Assembly (NCBI GenBank): GCA_900550495.1
Contig: URSJ01000005.1
Coordinates: 13,653-77,652 of the forward strand
Source: an uncultured Rickettsiales bacterium
Lineage (GTDB): Bacteria; Pseudomonadota; Alphaproteobacteria; Rs-D84
Direction of reading: 5' to 3'
DNA: 64,000 bases
In this document: in pieces, positions 28,572 through 38,462 of the stretch
Layout of the letters: each line of letters opens with the position of its first letter
Numbering within the stretch: position 1 is the stretch's first letter
Made by a program: the position numbers and the translations under genes
Notes under the pieces: generated by a model
The model's database searches: none
Seen by the model: the letters and a program-made list of their open reading frames with translations, nothing else
Told to the model about the DNA's origin: nothing

Positions 28572-29786
28572 ATGAGAAATGAATTGTTACAGGAATTGGA
28601 CGCACGTGGTTTTATCAACCAAGCCTCTAATATGGACGCGTTAAACGATGCGCTGAATGCGGGACGCGTGACCGTGTATTGGGGCACCGACCCAACCGGG
28701 GATTCGTTGCATGTGGGACACCTGGCGTCGTTGATGTTGATGCGCTGGTTCCAGAAATATGGTCATCGTCCGATTGCGCTGGTTGGTGGTGCAACGGGGC
28801 GTATTGGCGACCCGTCTGGTCGGGACAAGGGACGCCCAATGCTGACCGACGAACAAATTGAACACAATTGTGCGGGATTGCGTCATTCGATTTCAAAATT
28901 TATTCACTTTGATGATGGTACCGATGGCGCGGTTATGGTCGATAATAACGATTGGATGAGTGGATACAGTCATATGGATTTCCTGCGTGAATTTGGGACG
29001 GATTTTACCGTGCCACGTATGCTGGGTATGGAAAGTGTTCGTCGCCGGTTGGAAAATGGTATGACGTTCCTGGAATTTAATTATATGACATTCCAGGCGG
29101 TTGATTTCTTGACACTGTATAAAAAATATAATTGCACGGTGCAATTGTGTGGTGCCGACCAATGGGGCAACAGCATTATGGGTGTTGAACTGGTGCGTAA
29201 AAAACTGGGCAAAGAAGTTTTTGTTTTGTCTACCCCATTGATTACCGACGCAAACGGCGAAAAGATTGGCAAATCGGCCGGCAACGCGGTCTGGGTGAAC
29301 GAAGACAAAACGTCGCCATACGAATATTACCAGTATTTCCGCAACACGCCCGACGACCTGGTAGAAACGTTTTTAAAGATATTTACGGAAATTCCATTGG
29401 ATGAAATTGCACGTCTGGCGGCGGCGCGTGGGGCAGAATTAAACGCGGTTAAACGCGTGCTGGCATTTACTGCGACCGAAATTGCGCACGGTCACGACGC
29501 GGCGGTGGCGGCCCAAGATACGGCCGACGCATTGTTTGGTGGTGGCGCGAAATCTGAAAATATGCCGACTGTCCAGATTAATTTTAGTGCGGCAATGGGT
29601 ATCTTGGATTTCCTGTGTGTGACCGGGCTGTTCACATCCAAGTCCGAGGCGCGTCGTAACGTGGAACAGGGCGGAATCCAATTGGATGGTAAAAAAGTTA
29701 CTGACCCGAAATACACGGTTGTGCCGGTTGACGAAATCATTGTGCAGAAAGGCAAAAAAACATTTTTACGTGTCGTAAAAAAATAA
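28572..29786 (+). CDS. tyrS: Tyrosyl-tRNA synthetase
   Basis: A 404-residue class I aminoacyl-tRNA synthetase that charges tRNA-Tyr. The HIGH motif is HVGH (near residue 45), the KMSKS-like motif is KIGKS, and the specificity region LCGADQWGNS is present. The C-terminal S4 RNA-binding domain (FTSKSEARRNVEQGGI) is intact. AAGGAAAT precedes the ATG. Its stop codon overlaps the start of the next gene (TAATG), so the two are translationally coupled. Confidence 0.98.
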   Translation: MRNELLQELDARGFINQASNMDALNDALNAGRVTVYWGTDPTGDSLHVGHLASLMLMRWFQKYGHRPIALVGGATGRIGDPSGRDKGRPMLTDEQIEHNCAGLRHSISKFIHFDDGTDGAVMVDNNDWMSGYSHMDFLREFGTDFTVPRMLGMESVRRRLENGMTFLEFNYMTFQAVDFLTLYKKYNCTVQLCGADQWGNSIMGVELVRKKLGKEVFVLSTPLITDANGEKIGKSAGNAVWVNEDKTSPYEYYQYFRNTPDDLVETFLKIFTEIPLDEIARLAAARGAELNAVKRVLAFTATEIAHGHDAAVAAQDTADALFGGGAKSENMPTVQINFSAAMGILDFLCVTGLFTSKSEARRNVEQGGIQLDGKKVTDPKYTVVPVDEIIVQKGKKTFLRVVKK

Positions 29787-30859
29787 TGAAAAAACTGTTG
29801 GTTGGTTTATTGGGGTTGATTTTGGCGACCGAACCTGTTTTGTGCGCCAGCGAGTTGTCACGTATCAACGCCCAAATTGCCAAAACAGAACAAGAAAATA
29901 AAAAACTGAGCCAGCGTGTTCGCACGTCTCAGGCCGAGGTTGAAAAAACCAAAAAGAAACTGGTTGCAGCTGGTAAACAGGTCAGTAATCTGGAAGAACA
30001 GCGTGGCGTTGTCATTCGCAAAATTGCTGATCTGGATGCCCAGCGTGACCAATTGACACGGTCATTGGACGAAAATCGGGCGCGTATTTCTGATGCTGCG
30101 GCCAGCATTTTATTCGTTGCGTCGCACCCAAGTTTTGACACAGATAATATGCGCGAATACGTTTTGACATCGGCGGTGTTATCGGGGGCGTCGGCGCGTT
30201 TTGATGATGAAATCCGCGATGCCACGGTCAAAATTCGCGAATTAGAAAAAATCCGTGATGCGCGCGCGGTAGAGAAAGAAAAACTGGATCGCACGGCGAA
30301 AAAATATGCGGCTGAAAAAAATGAACTGGATAAATTGTTACAACGTCGCGCAGCGCAAAATCAAAAGTTAAAGACCGAACAAGCGGCGTTGCAAAAAAAA
30401 TTGCGCGAATTGTCGGCACGCGCAAAAAGTATTTCTGAATTGTCTGCCGGTGTGGGCAGTTCGCAGATGTCGGGTGATTCCCGTTTCTCATTTCGTAAAT
30501 TAAACCAGCCTGTGCGCGGTCGTGTTGTGGTGCATTTCGGCGAAAAAACGGCGTTGGGGTTAAAGTCAGATGGTTGGCGCATTCGCACGCGTGGTGCGGC
30601 GTTAGTGATGGCGCCGGCAGACGGCACAGTAAAATTTGCAGACAGTTTTCGTGGGTTTGGTCGTGTGCTGATTGTATCGCACAAAAATGGATACAACACG
30701 GTAATGACAAATTTAGGTGATATTGATGTGATGGTAGAACAAGACGTTCTGGCAGGGGAGCCGGTGGGACGTATGAACCCGGACAAGCCTGAAATGTATC
30801 TGGAGGTCAGACGCGGCAACGTCGCGGTTGATCCAGCGCGTTTGTTCCGCGAGGATTGA
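29786..30859 (+). CDS. EnvC-like murein hydrolase activator (degenerate M23)
   Basis: A 357-residue exported protein. A signal peptide (MKKLLVGLLGLILATEPVLCA), a long coiled coil (residues about 23-220) and a C-terminal LytM/M23-like domain (VVVHFGEK...VMAPADGTVKFADSFRGFGRVLIVSH). The second metal-binding His cluster is replaced (TNLGDIDV), so it should not cut peptidoglycan itself. EnvC-type proteins activate amidases for daughter-cell separation; that role fits the coiled coil plus dead LytM layout. Coupled to tyrS by a TAATG overlap. Confidence 0.85.
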   Translation: MKKLLVGLLGLILATEPVLCASELSRINAQIAKTEQENKKLSQRVRTSQAEVEKTKKKLVAAGKQVSNLEEQRGVVIRKIADLDAQRDQLTRSLDENRARISDAAASILFVASHPSFDTDNMREYVLTSAVLSGASARFDDEIRDATVKIRELEKIRDARAVEKEKLDRTAKKYAAEKNELDKLLQRRAAQNQKLKTEQAALQKKLRELSARAKSISELSAGVGSSQMSGDSRFSFRKLNQPVRGRVVVHFGEKTALGLKSDGWRIRTRGAALVMAPADGTVKFADSFRGFGRVLIVSHKNGYNTVMTNLGDIDVMVEQDVLAGEPVGRMNPDKPEMYLEVRRGNVAVDPARLFRED

Positions 30860-30865
30860 TTTGTA

Positions 30866-31798
30866 TTATTTCTGCAATGTGCGTTCCAGGCTTTGCAAAT
30901 ATTGCATCCATTCACGCATAAATGCGACTTTTTCGATGTTGTTGCGACGACCCTTTTCGTTTTGCGGATTCAGACGCAGGTCGTCAGACGCCTTGATAAA
31001 GCGTTTTAGAACAACAGTCATCAAACGGTATTTCATAATGTTTCTCAGATTTTCGTTTTTTGCACTGGGCATTTGCCACAATGTTTTGTCGTGCATTTTC
31101 AGGTATGCGTCATAAACTTGTTTCCAGATTCCTAATTCAATTTGCAGCGACGCAAATATATCGCGATAGATGAAACGATATCCGGCTTCGGCGAAATCAA
31201 TGAAGGATAGTTTGCTGGTATTGGCGTCGTATAACACATTGCCTGGATTTAAATCACAGTGCGACCACGCCAGGCGTGTCATGTATTGAAACGAAGCGAT
31301 TTCGTCACGGATACGTGACATTTGGCGAATCTCGTTTTTATTAAACCAATATGACATCTTGGTGCTGATAAATGTGTCCAGACGTGAAAATTTCAATTCA
31401 GATACAATTTTATGTGTCTGAGCCGGACCAATCGGTTGCGATTCGTTCATATCAACCAGAAAACTGGCCAGACTGTTGATGATTTCATAGCGTTGACGAC
31501 GTGACAAGGTGCGATATATGTCCACTGTTAGTGGCACGCCAGGGGCGCGATCTTCCAAAATTTGGTATTCTTCATTGTTGATGAAACGCATCGCTGGCAC
31601 GTTATACAGTGGGTTACCAATGGCACGAATGCAATCAATGACATTTTTGGTCTTGTGTTGTTTGTCCAGCCACGCGTTTTTTGCATCGTCACCAAACGTC
31701 GGCAATGGACGTTTCAGGACGAATTCATCACCGTAATATACGGTGTATGTTTCACGACCATGAATCAAGGTTTTTATTTTGGGGGTGTTACTCATTAT
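30866..31798 (-). CDS. APH-type kinase (choline/aminoglycoside kinase fold)
   Basis: A 310-residue soluble protein. The frame is open upstream, but ATG 31798 overlaps the stop of the Fic-like gene (TAATG), so coupled re-initiation there is likely. It has an N-lobe Lys region (DEFVLKRPLP), the Brenner motif HCDLNPGNVLYD, and the metal-binding FIDFAEAGYRF. These are the marks of phosphotransferases of the APH/choline kinase superfamily. The substrate is unknown; the tight pairing with a Fic/Doc-like protein is suggestive, and a role in modifying it or its target is only an inference. Confidence 0.8.
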   Translation of the reverse strand: MMSNTPKIKTLIHGRETYTVYYGDEFVLKRPLPTFGDDAKNAWLDKQHKTKNVIDCIRAIGNPLYNVPAMRFINNEEYQILEDRAPGVPLTVDIYRTLSRRQRYEIINSLASFLVDMNESQPIGPAQTHKIVSELKFSRLDTFISTKMSYWFNKNEIRQMSRIRDEIASFQYMTRLAWSHCDLNPGNVLYDANTSKLSFIDFAEAGYRFIYRDIFASLQIELGIWKQVYDAYLKMHDKTLWQMPSAKNENLRNIMKYRLMTVVLKRFIKASDDLRLNPQNEKGRRNNIEKVAFMREWMQYLQSLERTLQK

Positions 31799-32514
31799 AA
31801 AGTCCGTGATTTGTTTAACAGCCTGATTATCTCGCGCTGGGTGCGCAACATACATGAATACATATAGTGTGAATATGTTTTGCAATCGTCGTTTGCGCGT
31901 GCACGCAGGGCATCCATGTATTCGTGTTTGTCTGACGGGTGGTTAAATAATATCGGGCGATATCCGTTCTGGACCAGAAACCAGTTCATCACCATGCGTG
32001 ATGTGCGTTTGTTAAAGTCATTAAATGGCTGGGCCGCGATAATGTCATAGTGGGCATTAAATGCGCGTGTCAATACTGGTATGTTTTTATCGCCCAGGTT
32101 GTATTGAATGTCGTCCATCTTGTATAGCATGTCGTTAAAGCCAGGGGCAGATGTGCGTAAAACATATACATCAACCATGCGATATTGTCCCCCTTGGATA
32201 TCAGTGCCGTGCGCCAACAGCGAGTGAATCTTGCGAATTGCCATGTTGTCAATTACGTGTTTGGGACTTTGATGCTTTAAAATATACTCCCATGTTTTGG
32301 CCAGGTTGCTCATTGATGTATAATCCAAGCATGCGTCACGCTCGGCTTTGGGCATGCCATCGGGGCATTGAAATAAAATCTGGGTTTCGACCGTTAATTC
32401 GTGTGTAATCCAATTCAAATTGTTCAAGCGTTTTACTGTATCACGACCAGATAACAATTTAGAAATTGTTTCACGATTTTCTTCGATTTGTAATTTTATC
32501 TTGTTTGTTTTCAT
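31795..32514 (-). CDS. Fic/Doc-like protein with altered active site
   Basis: A 239-residue protein with the Fic fold signature. The core motif reads QPFNDFNKRTSR: it matches the Doc-type HPFxDxNKR pattern except that the catalytic His is Gln (residue 162), and a Phe replaces the small residue before NKR. Fic enzymes transfer AMP or phosphate to proteins, and the His is normally needed. So it may be inactive, regulatory, or use other chemistry. The start at 32514 has GGGGGA upstream. It is coupled to the kinase gene downstream. Confidence 0.8.
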   Translation of the reverse strand: MKTNKIKLQIEENRETISKLLSGRDTVKRLNNLNWITHELTVETQILFQCPDGMPKAERDACLDYTSMSNLAKTWEYILKHQSPKHVIDNMAIRKIHSLLAHGTDIQGGQYRMVDVYVLRTSAPGFNDMLYKMDDIQYNLGDKNIPVLTRAFNAHYDIIAAQPFNDFNKRTSRMVMNWFLVQNGYRPILFNHPSDKHEYMDALRARANDDCKTYSHYMYSCMLRTQREIIRLLNKSRTL

Positions 32515-32689
32515 TATTTTATCCCCCATGCATCAATATAAATATAGCCCAAAAAAGCAATTTGTCAAGTGGGTGTCGTTTCTGGCACGTAAAAAATGGC
32601 GAGGCAAGAAAAAATCGTGTTGCGGGCGTGCGGAATTTGTTTTATGCTGGGCTATGTCAGAGAATAGTGGTTTATGGAAAGGGAACATA

Positions 32690-34099
32690 ATGCTGAAAAA
32701 GTTGCTGATTTTTATTGTTTTATTAGTGCCAATTACGTCATTGGCAGCGGGTTCGTCCAAGGCTAAAAAGGAAGAACCGGTTGTCCACTTGACGGATGAA
32801 CAGATTTACGAGCAGTTGAAAAAACTGGCCCTGGTATTTGAGACTGCACGTGACAGTTTTGTTGAAGAAGCGGACGAGAAAAAAATGCTGGAATCTGCGA
32901 TGAACGGCATGTTAGCGGCGTTGGATCCGCATTCATCGTATCTGTCGGCAGATGATTTCAAAGAATTTAATGACAAATCATATGGCGAATTTGGTGGATT
33001 GGGGATTCAGATTACCAGTGACCGTGGTGCGGTGCGCGTCATTTCGCCAATTGACGATACACCGGCTGCCAAAGCAGGAATAAAGGCAGGCGACTATATC
33101 ACGCATATTGATGGCGAACAGGTTTTTGATCTGACATTAAATCAGGCGGTGAAAAAGATGAAAGGTCGGCCAGGAACCAAGGTTAAATTGACCGTTGTGT
33201 CTGATGGTAAAGAACCGCGCAATATCACGCTGAAACGCGCAATCATCAAAGTGAAATCGGTAAAGTTCGAAGAGAAATCAATTGCTGATGCGGACGAAAA
33301 TTCTGATGAAAAAATCGGATATATTCGTATTTCTGATTTTGGTGCCACCACGTCCAAGGATCTGAAAAACGCAATTGAAAAACTGGAAAAGAAAAACGTA
33401 ATTGGTTATGTCCTGGACGTACGTAATAATCCGGGTGGATATCTGACGGCGGCGATTGATGTATCGGACGCGTTCTTGGACGGGGGCGAAATTGTGTCAA
33501 CGCGTGGCAAGGCCAAGACTGATATTGAACGCAGTTTTGCGCGGCCGGGCGATATGACAAATGGTAAGCCGGTGGTCGTGTTGATAAATCATGGTTCGGC
33601 CTCGGCATCTGAAATTGTCGCGGGGGCATTACAGGATAATGGTCGCGCGTTGGTAATGGGCTCCCAGAGTTTCGGCAAAGGTAGTGTGCAACAGCAAAAG
33701 CCTCTGGGCGATGGCACGGCGATACATATTACTATTGCGCGTTATTACACACCCAGTGGACGTTCAATCCAGAACGAGGGGATTACCCCAGACGTAGAGG
33801 TGTTACAGAGCAAGATTGAAACAATTGAACGCAAGGAAAGTCTGTATTCCGAGGCATCGTTTAAAAATGCCTTGAAAAACGAAAATGCCAAGAAAAAGGC
33901 CGACAAGAAATCTGATGATGATGACGCAGATACTGAATTGACTGACGAAGAAAAAGATGCGCTGGATTATCAATTGCAACGTGCGATGGATATGGTGCGG
34001 GCAATGTCTAAATTAAAACTACGTGCACCGGTTTGTGACACGGTGGTGGCGGATAGCGACATTGATGATGAGGCCACGGTAACCACAGATAAAAAATAA
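32690..34099 (+). CDS. ctpA: Carboxyl-terminal processing protease (S41)
   Basis: A 469-residue exported protease. The ATG at 32690 (AAAGGGAA upstream) begins a signal peptide (MLKKLLIFIVLLVPITSLA); the longer open frame has no ribosome binding site. It has the helical start typical of CtpA (MLAALDPHSSYL), a PDZ domain (GGLGIQIT...GIKAGDYITHIDG), catalytic Ser in GSASASEIVAGAL and Lys in SFGKGSVQ. The C-terminus is acidic. It should act in the periplasm on C-terminal tails, as in the alphaproteobacterial Ctp proteins, which often sit near envC-like genes. Confidence 0.93.
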   Translation: MLKKLLIFIVLLVPITSLAAGSSKAKKEEPVVHLTDEQIYEQLKKLALVFETARDSFVEEADEKKMLESAMNGMLAALDPHSSYLSADDFKEFNDKSYGEFGGLGIQITSDRGAVRVISPIDDTPAAKAGIKAGDYITHIDGEQVFDLTLNQAVKKMKGRPGTKVKLTVVSDGKEPRNITLKRAIIKVKSVKFEEKSIADADENSDEKIGYIRISDFGATTSKDLKNAIEKLEKKNVIGYVLDVRNNPGGYLTAAIDVSDAFLDGGEIVSTRGKAKTDIERSFARPGDMTNGKPVVVLINHGSASASEIVAGALQDNGRALVMGSQSFGKGSVQQQKPLGDGTAIHITIARYYTPSGRSIQNEGITPDVEVLQSKIETIERKESLYSEASFKNALKNENAKKKADKKSDDDDADTELTDEEKDALDYQLQRAMDMVRAMSKLKLRAPVCDTVVADSDIDDEATVTTDKK

Positions 34100-34126
34100 A
34101 AAAACGTCCATTGGGGCGTTTTTTAT
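34100..34126 (+). terminator. ctpA terminator
   Basis: AACGTCC-ATT-GGGGCGTT hairpin followed by TTTTTA. Confidence 0.75.
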
Positions 34127-34794
34127 CGGTGGCGACCGCGCATTTTGCCATTGTTTTGCAGAATCCAGTCGCACAGGCCATGCTTCAAACACTGGGTTGC
34201 CGTTATTGGTTGGCTGTTTTGCATCATGTCTGTGATTTCATCGTTGCTCAATTTTGTATTCTTTTTGTATATTGAACGAATGTATTCTATTTCGCTGTTT
34301 GTTGGGCGTATTGATGATGGGCCAACAAATCCCAAATTGCGCTGACAGGCACTGGTATATGGAACCAGGGTTGCTGATTCATACATAATACGAAATCCCG
34401 GTGTCCCTAATATTGCTAATAGCCCCGCTGCATCACGTGCAGTGCCAATAATATTTGTGCGGATAATTGCACCACGCGCCCGCATCAGTGCCAACAATGC
34501 GGCAAACGATGAGAATGCTGTTAAATCACGACCGTATCCGTTGATGTATAAATCAAAAGCCTGACGATCTGTGATATCGTATGGCGATGTTAGTTTTGTT
34601 GGTGTATAAATTGTTTGCATATGGGGCATATTTTGTATATGCGCTGCAATATGTCGTAATGTTTCCGACTGGGGGCTGATTTGTCCAAATAGGCATGCGC
34701 TCAGTTCGGCACTAATATATCCGACGGTATCGTCTTCGGTGCTTTCGACGGTTGTGTTGATTGTTTCGTATTCGCCAGGTTGTATGTCAGACAT
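34123..34794 (-). CDS. ClpP-like protein lacking the catalytic Ser
   Basis: A 223-residue protein. The ATG at 34794 has GGGGA about 6 bases upstream and stays clear of nifJ; the frame is open further up but runs into nifJ. The pattern is ClpP/crotonase-like: YINGYGRDLTAFSSFAALLALMRA, IRTNIIGTARDAAGLLAILGTPGFRIMYESA, and a C-terminal ITATQCLKHGLCDWIL like the ClpP tail. Where ClpP has GxAASM (active Ser) this has GTARDAA, and the MIHQP His is MYESA. So it is probably a catalytically dead ClpP relative. Its role is unknown. Confidence 0.65.
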   Translation of the reverse strand: MSDIQPGEYETINTTVESTEDDTVGYISAELSACLFGQISPQSETLRHIAAHIQNMPHMQTIYTPTKLTSPYDITDRQAFDLYINGYGRDLTAFSSFAALLALMRARGAIIRTNIIGTARDAAGLLAILGTPGFRIMYESATLVPYTSACQRNLGFVGPSSIRPTNSEIEYIRSIYKKNTKLSNDEITDMMQNSQPITATQCLKHGLCDWILQNNGKMRGRHR

Positions 34795-34944
34795 ATGATT
34801 CCCCGTTACTGAATTTATTCTTCGTTTTTGTATAATACAAATGCCGCGTTTTGTCAAGTCGTTTTGCAAGTATCGTCTTGCCTTGTAATAAAAATCGCGG
34901 TATGATTCTGGCATCAATGAAAAATTGTAAAAGGAAAAGGCAAA

Positions 34945-37900
34945 ATGGTAAATTTGATTGTTGATGGTAACTGGGCAGCGGCTGATGTCGCGTACAGATG
35001 CGTTGATTTCGCGGCGATTTATCCAATCACCCCCAGTAGTACGATGGGTGAACTGGCGGACGAGTGGTCCTTTCAGCACAAGAAAAATATTTGGGGCGCA
35101 ATTCCACAGATTATTGAAATGCAATCCGAAGGTGGCGCAGCCGGCGCAATGCACGGTGCGTTACAGATGGGGTCGCTGGCGACGACATTTACGGCATCAC
35201 AGGGGTTGTTGCTGATGATTCCGAATATGTATAAAATCGCTGGCGAACAGACGCCGTTTGTCATGCATGTGGCGGCGCGCGCATTGGCGACACATGCGCT
35301 GTCCATATTTGGCGACCACAGTGATGTTATGGCAGTGCGCAGCACTGGTTTTGCGCTGTTGTCCAGTCATAATGTGCAACAGGCGTCTGATATGGCGGCG
35401 ATTGCGCATGCTGCGACGTTACGGGCACGTGTGCCATTTTTGCACTTTTTTGACGGATTCCGCACCAGCCATGAAGAATCGCGTTTGATTCGAATCGAAG
35501 ATGATGTGTTACGTAAAATGATTCCAGATAATCTGGTGCGTGAAAACCGTGCACGTGGTATGTCGCCAGAACACCCGACAATTCGCGGAACTGCCCAAAA
35601 TCCAGACGTGTATTTCCAAGGACGCGAGGCGGCAAACCCACTGTATGCTGCGACGCCTGATATTGTTCAAAAATGTATGGACGAATTTGCGGCACTGACG
35701 GGGCGCAAGTATAATTTGGTTGATTATGTTGGTGACCCAAATGCCGAAAACGTTATCGTTGCCATGGGCAGTGCGTGTGAAACAATTGAAGAAACACTGC
35801 CGTTCCTGCCACGTGGACTGGGACTGGTCAAGGTGCATTTGTATCGACCGTTCCCGGTTGACGCGTTGCGCGTTGCGTTGCCGAAAACAGTGAAACGTAT
35901 TGCGGTTCTGGATCGAACCAAGGAACCAGGCGCAATCGGTGAGCCGTTATATCAAGATGTTAAAACGGTCGTGGGCGATGCGGCGGCGGTATATGGTGGA
36001 CGTTATGGACTGGGGTCCAAAGAATTCAAACCGCGCGATGTCAAGGCAGTCTATGAAAACCTGATGCGCGATACATTGCATCATAACTTTACCGTGGGGA
36101 TTGATGACGATTTGTCGGGACTGTCGCTGAAAACGGATCCGGCGTTTGCTGTCCAGGCAGAAAATTTCAAGACCGCAATTTTGTATGGTATTGGTTCGGA
36201 CGGCACAGTTGGCGCGGTTAAAAATATCGTTAAAATCGTTGGGGAAAATTCTGATTTATATCCGCAATCATACGCAGTATATGATTCCAAAAAATCAGGG
36301 GGACTTACCGCATCGCATATTCGTTTTTCTGATGCACCGATTAAAAGCCAGTATTTGATAGAAGTGGCAGATTTTATCAGCGTATCAAACTTTATGATTG
36401 CACAGCGTTTTGATGTGTTTCGCGGCCTGCGTGCAGGTGGGACGATTATGATAAATACGTCAATGGCACCTGATGTGGCGTTTGCAAATCTGCCACGAGA
36501 AACCCAGGAACATTTAATCAGACTGCGTGCAAATGTGTATTTCTTGGACGCAAATGGTGCGGCAAATGAACTGGGGTTAGGCAATCGTATAAACACGTTT
36601 ATTATGCTGAATTTCTTTAATCTGACCCAGGTTATTGACCCAGCGGTTGCTGCCAAATCGGCCAAGGCGGCAATTGAAAAAACATACAAGAAAAAGGGTA
36701 TGGATGTTGTTCAAGCAAACTGGGCAGCGGTTGATCGAGCAGCGGGCTATCTACATCAATATACGTTGCCGTCGTCGGTGTCAAATTTTGCGCCAGACTT
36801 TATCCCGTCGATGACTGCGGATGCCCCGGCCGAGATTGCGGGGACATTGGGTGAAATGGCGGCACAGCGTGGTGACGCAATTCCGGTGTCGCGTTTCCGC
36901 ACTGATGGTGCGTTTGGTGCAGGCCAGTATCCAGTCGGCACATCAAAGTATGAAAAGCGTTCGATTTCTCAGCGTGTTGCAACGTGCGATTTGGAAAAAT
37001 GTATTCAGTGCGGTAAATGTTCTATGCTGTGTCCGCACGCGGCAATTCGTATCCGTGCATTGACCGCTGATCAAGTGGCGTCTGCACGTGCATCGGGAAT
37101 AATAGTTGTTCCGATGAAAACCCCAGAACTGGGGCCGGATATGTATTACACACTGGCAATTTCACCAGCAGATTGCACTGGTTGTGGCGTGTGTGTGAAA
37201 AATTGTCCAGTGGCGGCACTGGCTATGAAAAACGTGCGCGATGTTGCCGACGAAAATCAACGCGCATTTGACGCAGTGGTAAAATTGCCTGATATTCCGC
37301 GTGAAAAACTGAACTTGAATATACCAAAACATGTAGAATTATTACCACATTACTTTGAGTTTCCGGGGGCCTGTGCGGGATGCGGGGAAACACCATATAT
37401 CAAGATGTTGGCGCATTTGTTTGGTGACCACATGGTGGTTGCAAATGCGACGGGGTGTTCGTCTATATATGGGGCAAATTTGCCTACGACGCCGTGGACG
37501 TGCGACGCGTCTGGGCGCGGACCGGCGTGGTCTAATTCGTTGTTTGAAGATAACGCGGAATACGGTTTGGGTATGCGGTTGGCGTTGAATCAGAAACGCG
37601 ACACATTGCGCAGTTTGCTGTTCGAATTAAATATTCCAAATGTTGACGCAATGTTTGATACATGCGACATAAATGCCCAGCGTGCCAGTGCGGAAACATT
37701 ACGCAAAAAATTGGCGACAATTGATGGGCCACGTGCTCGCCTGGCGGAAAGTTTAGTTGACGCGATTATTGATAAATCTGTATGGATTATCGGCGGCGAC
37801 GGCTGGGCGTATGATATTGGATATGGCGGTTTGGATCATGTCTTGCACAGTGGCGAAAATGTGAACGTTTTAGTTCTGGATACCGAGGGATATTCCAATA

Positions 37901-38457
37901 CTGGCGGCCAACAGTCAAAATCGACGCCATTTGGTGCCAGTATGAAATTTGCTATCGGTGGTAAAGAACATGCCAAGAAAGACTTAGGTATGATTGCGAT
38001 GATGTCGGGGGCATACGTTGCGCAAATTGCGTTGGGGGCAAATCCTGCCCAGGCGATTCGTGCGTTCCGCGAAGCGGCAGCGTTCCCTGGACCATCTATC
38101 ATATTAGCGTATGCGCCGTGTATTGCGCACGGGTTCGCGTTGCAAAATGCTGTTCAGCACCAGAATCAGGTTGTCCAGACTGGCGCGTGGCCGTTGTATC
38201 GTTTTGATCCGACAATGGTGATAGAAGGGCGTAATCCATTGACGCTGGATTCAAATATTGATAATCCGACCGCATTGGAGGACTTTTTGAAAACCGAGAG
38301 TCGTTTTAGCGCTGCACGCGCGGTCAACCCTAACTTTGACAGATTGGTCGAATTTGCCAAGGAAAATAATCGTTACAAGGTGGAACTGAAAAAATATATT
38401 GCGCATTTTGCAATGATGCACGCAGCAAACGAAACCAAAGAAAATGGCGAGGGATAA
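34945..38457 (+). CDS. nifJ: Pyruvate:ferredoxin (flavodoxin) oxidoreductase
   Basis: A 1170-residue homodimer-type PFOR that turns pyruvate and CoA into acetyl-CoA, CO2 and reduced ferredoxin. The N-terminal domain (YPITPSSTMGELADEW), the GxxE-type gamma domain, two 4Fe-4S ferredoxin clusters (CIQCGKCSMLCPH and CTGCGVCVKNCP, around residues 680-760), the CAGCGETPYIK cluster Cys and the TPP-binding GDGWAYDIGYGGLDH region are all present. The length is typical. It implies anaerobic or microaerophilic carbon metabolism. Its AAGGAAAAGG ribosome binding site is strong, and bamE-like follows 5 bp after its stop. Confidence 0.98.
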   Translation: MVNLIVDGNWAAADVAYRCVDFAAIYPITPSSTMGELADEWSFQHKKNIWGAIPQIIEMQSEGGAAGAMHGALQMGSLATTFTASQGLLLMIPNMYKIAGEQTPFVMHVAARALATHALSIFGDHSDVMAVRSTGFALLSSHNVQQASDMAAIAHAATLRARVPFLHFFDGFRTSHEESRLIRIEDDVLRKMIPDNLVRENRARGMSPEHPTIRGTAQNPDVYFQGREAANPLYAATPDIVQKCMDEFAALTGRKYNLVDYVGDPNAENVIVAMGSACETIEETLPFLPRGLGLVKVHLYRPFPVDALRVALPKTVKRIAVLDRTKEPGAIGEPLYQDVKTVVGDAAAVYGGRYGLGSKEFKPRDVKAVYENLMRDTLHHNFTVGIDDDLSGLSLKTDPAFAVQAENFKTAILYGIGSDGTVGAVKNIVKIVGENSDLYPQSYAVYDSKKSGGLTASHIRFSDAPIKSQYLIEVADFISVSNFMIAQRFDVFRGLRAGGTIMINTSMAPDVAFANLPRETQEHLIRLRANVYFLDANGAANELGLGNRINTFIMLNFFNLTQVIDPAVAAKSAKAAIEKTYKKKGMDVVQANWAAVDRAAGYLHQYTLPSSVSNFAPDFIPSMTADAPAEIAGTLGEMAAQRGDAIPVSRFRTDGAFGAGQYPVGTSKYEKRSISQRVATCDLEKCIQCGKCSMLCPHAAIRIRALTADQVASARASGIIVVPMKTPELGPDMYYTLAISPADCTGCGVCVKNCPVAALAMKNVRDVADENQRAFDAVVKLPDIPREKLNLNIPKHVELLPHYFEFPGACAGCGETPYIKMLAHLFGDHMVVANATGCSSIYGANLPTTPWTCDASGRGPAWSNSLFEDNAEYGLGMRLALNQKRDTLRSLLFELNIPNVDAMFDTCDINAQRASAETLRKKLATIDGPRARLAESLVDAIIDKSVWIIGGDGWAYDIGYGGLDHVLHSGENVNVLVLDTEGYSNTGGQQSKSTPFGASMKFAIGGKEHAKKDLGMIAMMSGAYVAQIALGANPAQAIRAFREAAAFPGPSIILAYAPCIAHGFALQNAVQHQNQVVQTGAWPLYRFDPTMVIEGRNPLTLDSNIDNPTALEDFLKTESRFSAARAVNPNFDRLVEFAKENNRYKVELKKYIAHFAMMHAANETKENGEG

Positions 38458-38462
38458 ATAAC

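Noticed and set aside
34795..35154. Possible longer N-terminus of the ClpP-like protein
   Set aside because: The extension would overlap nifJ antisense by about 210 bp; ATG 34794 has a ribosome binding site.
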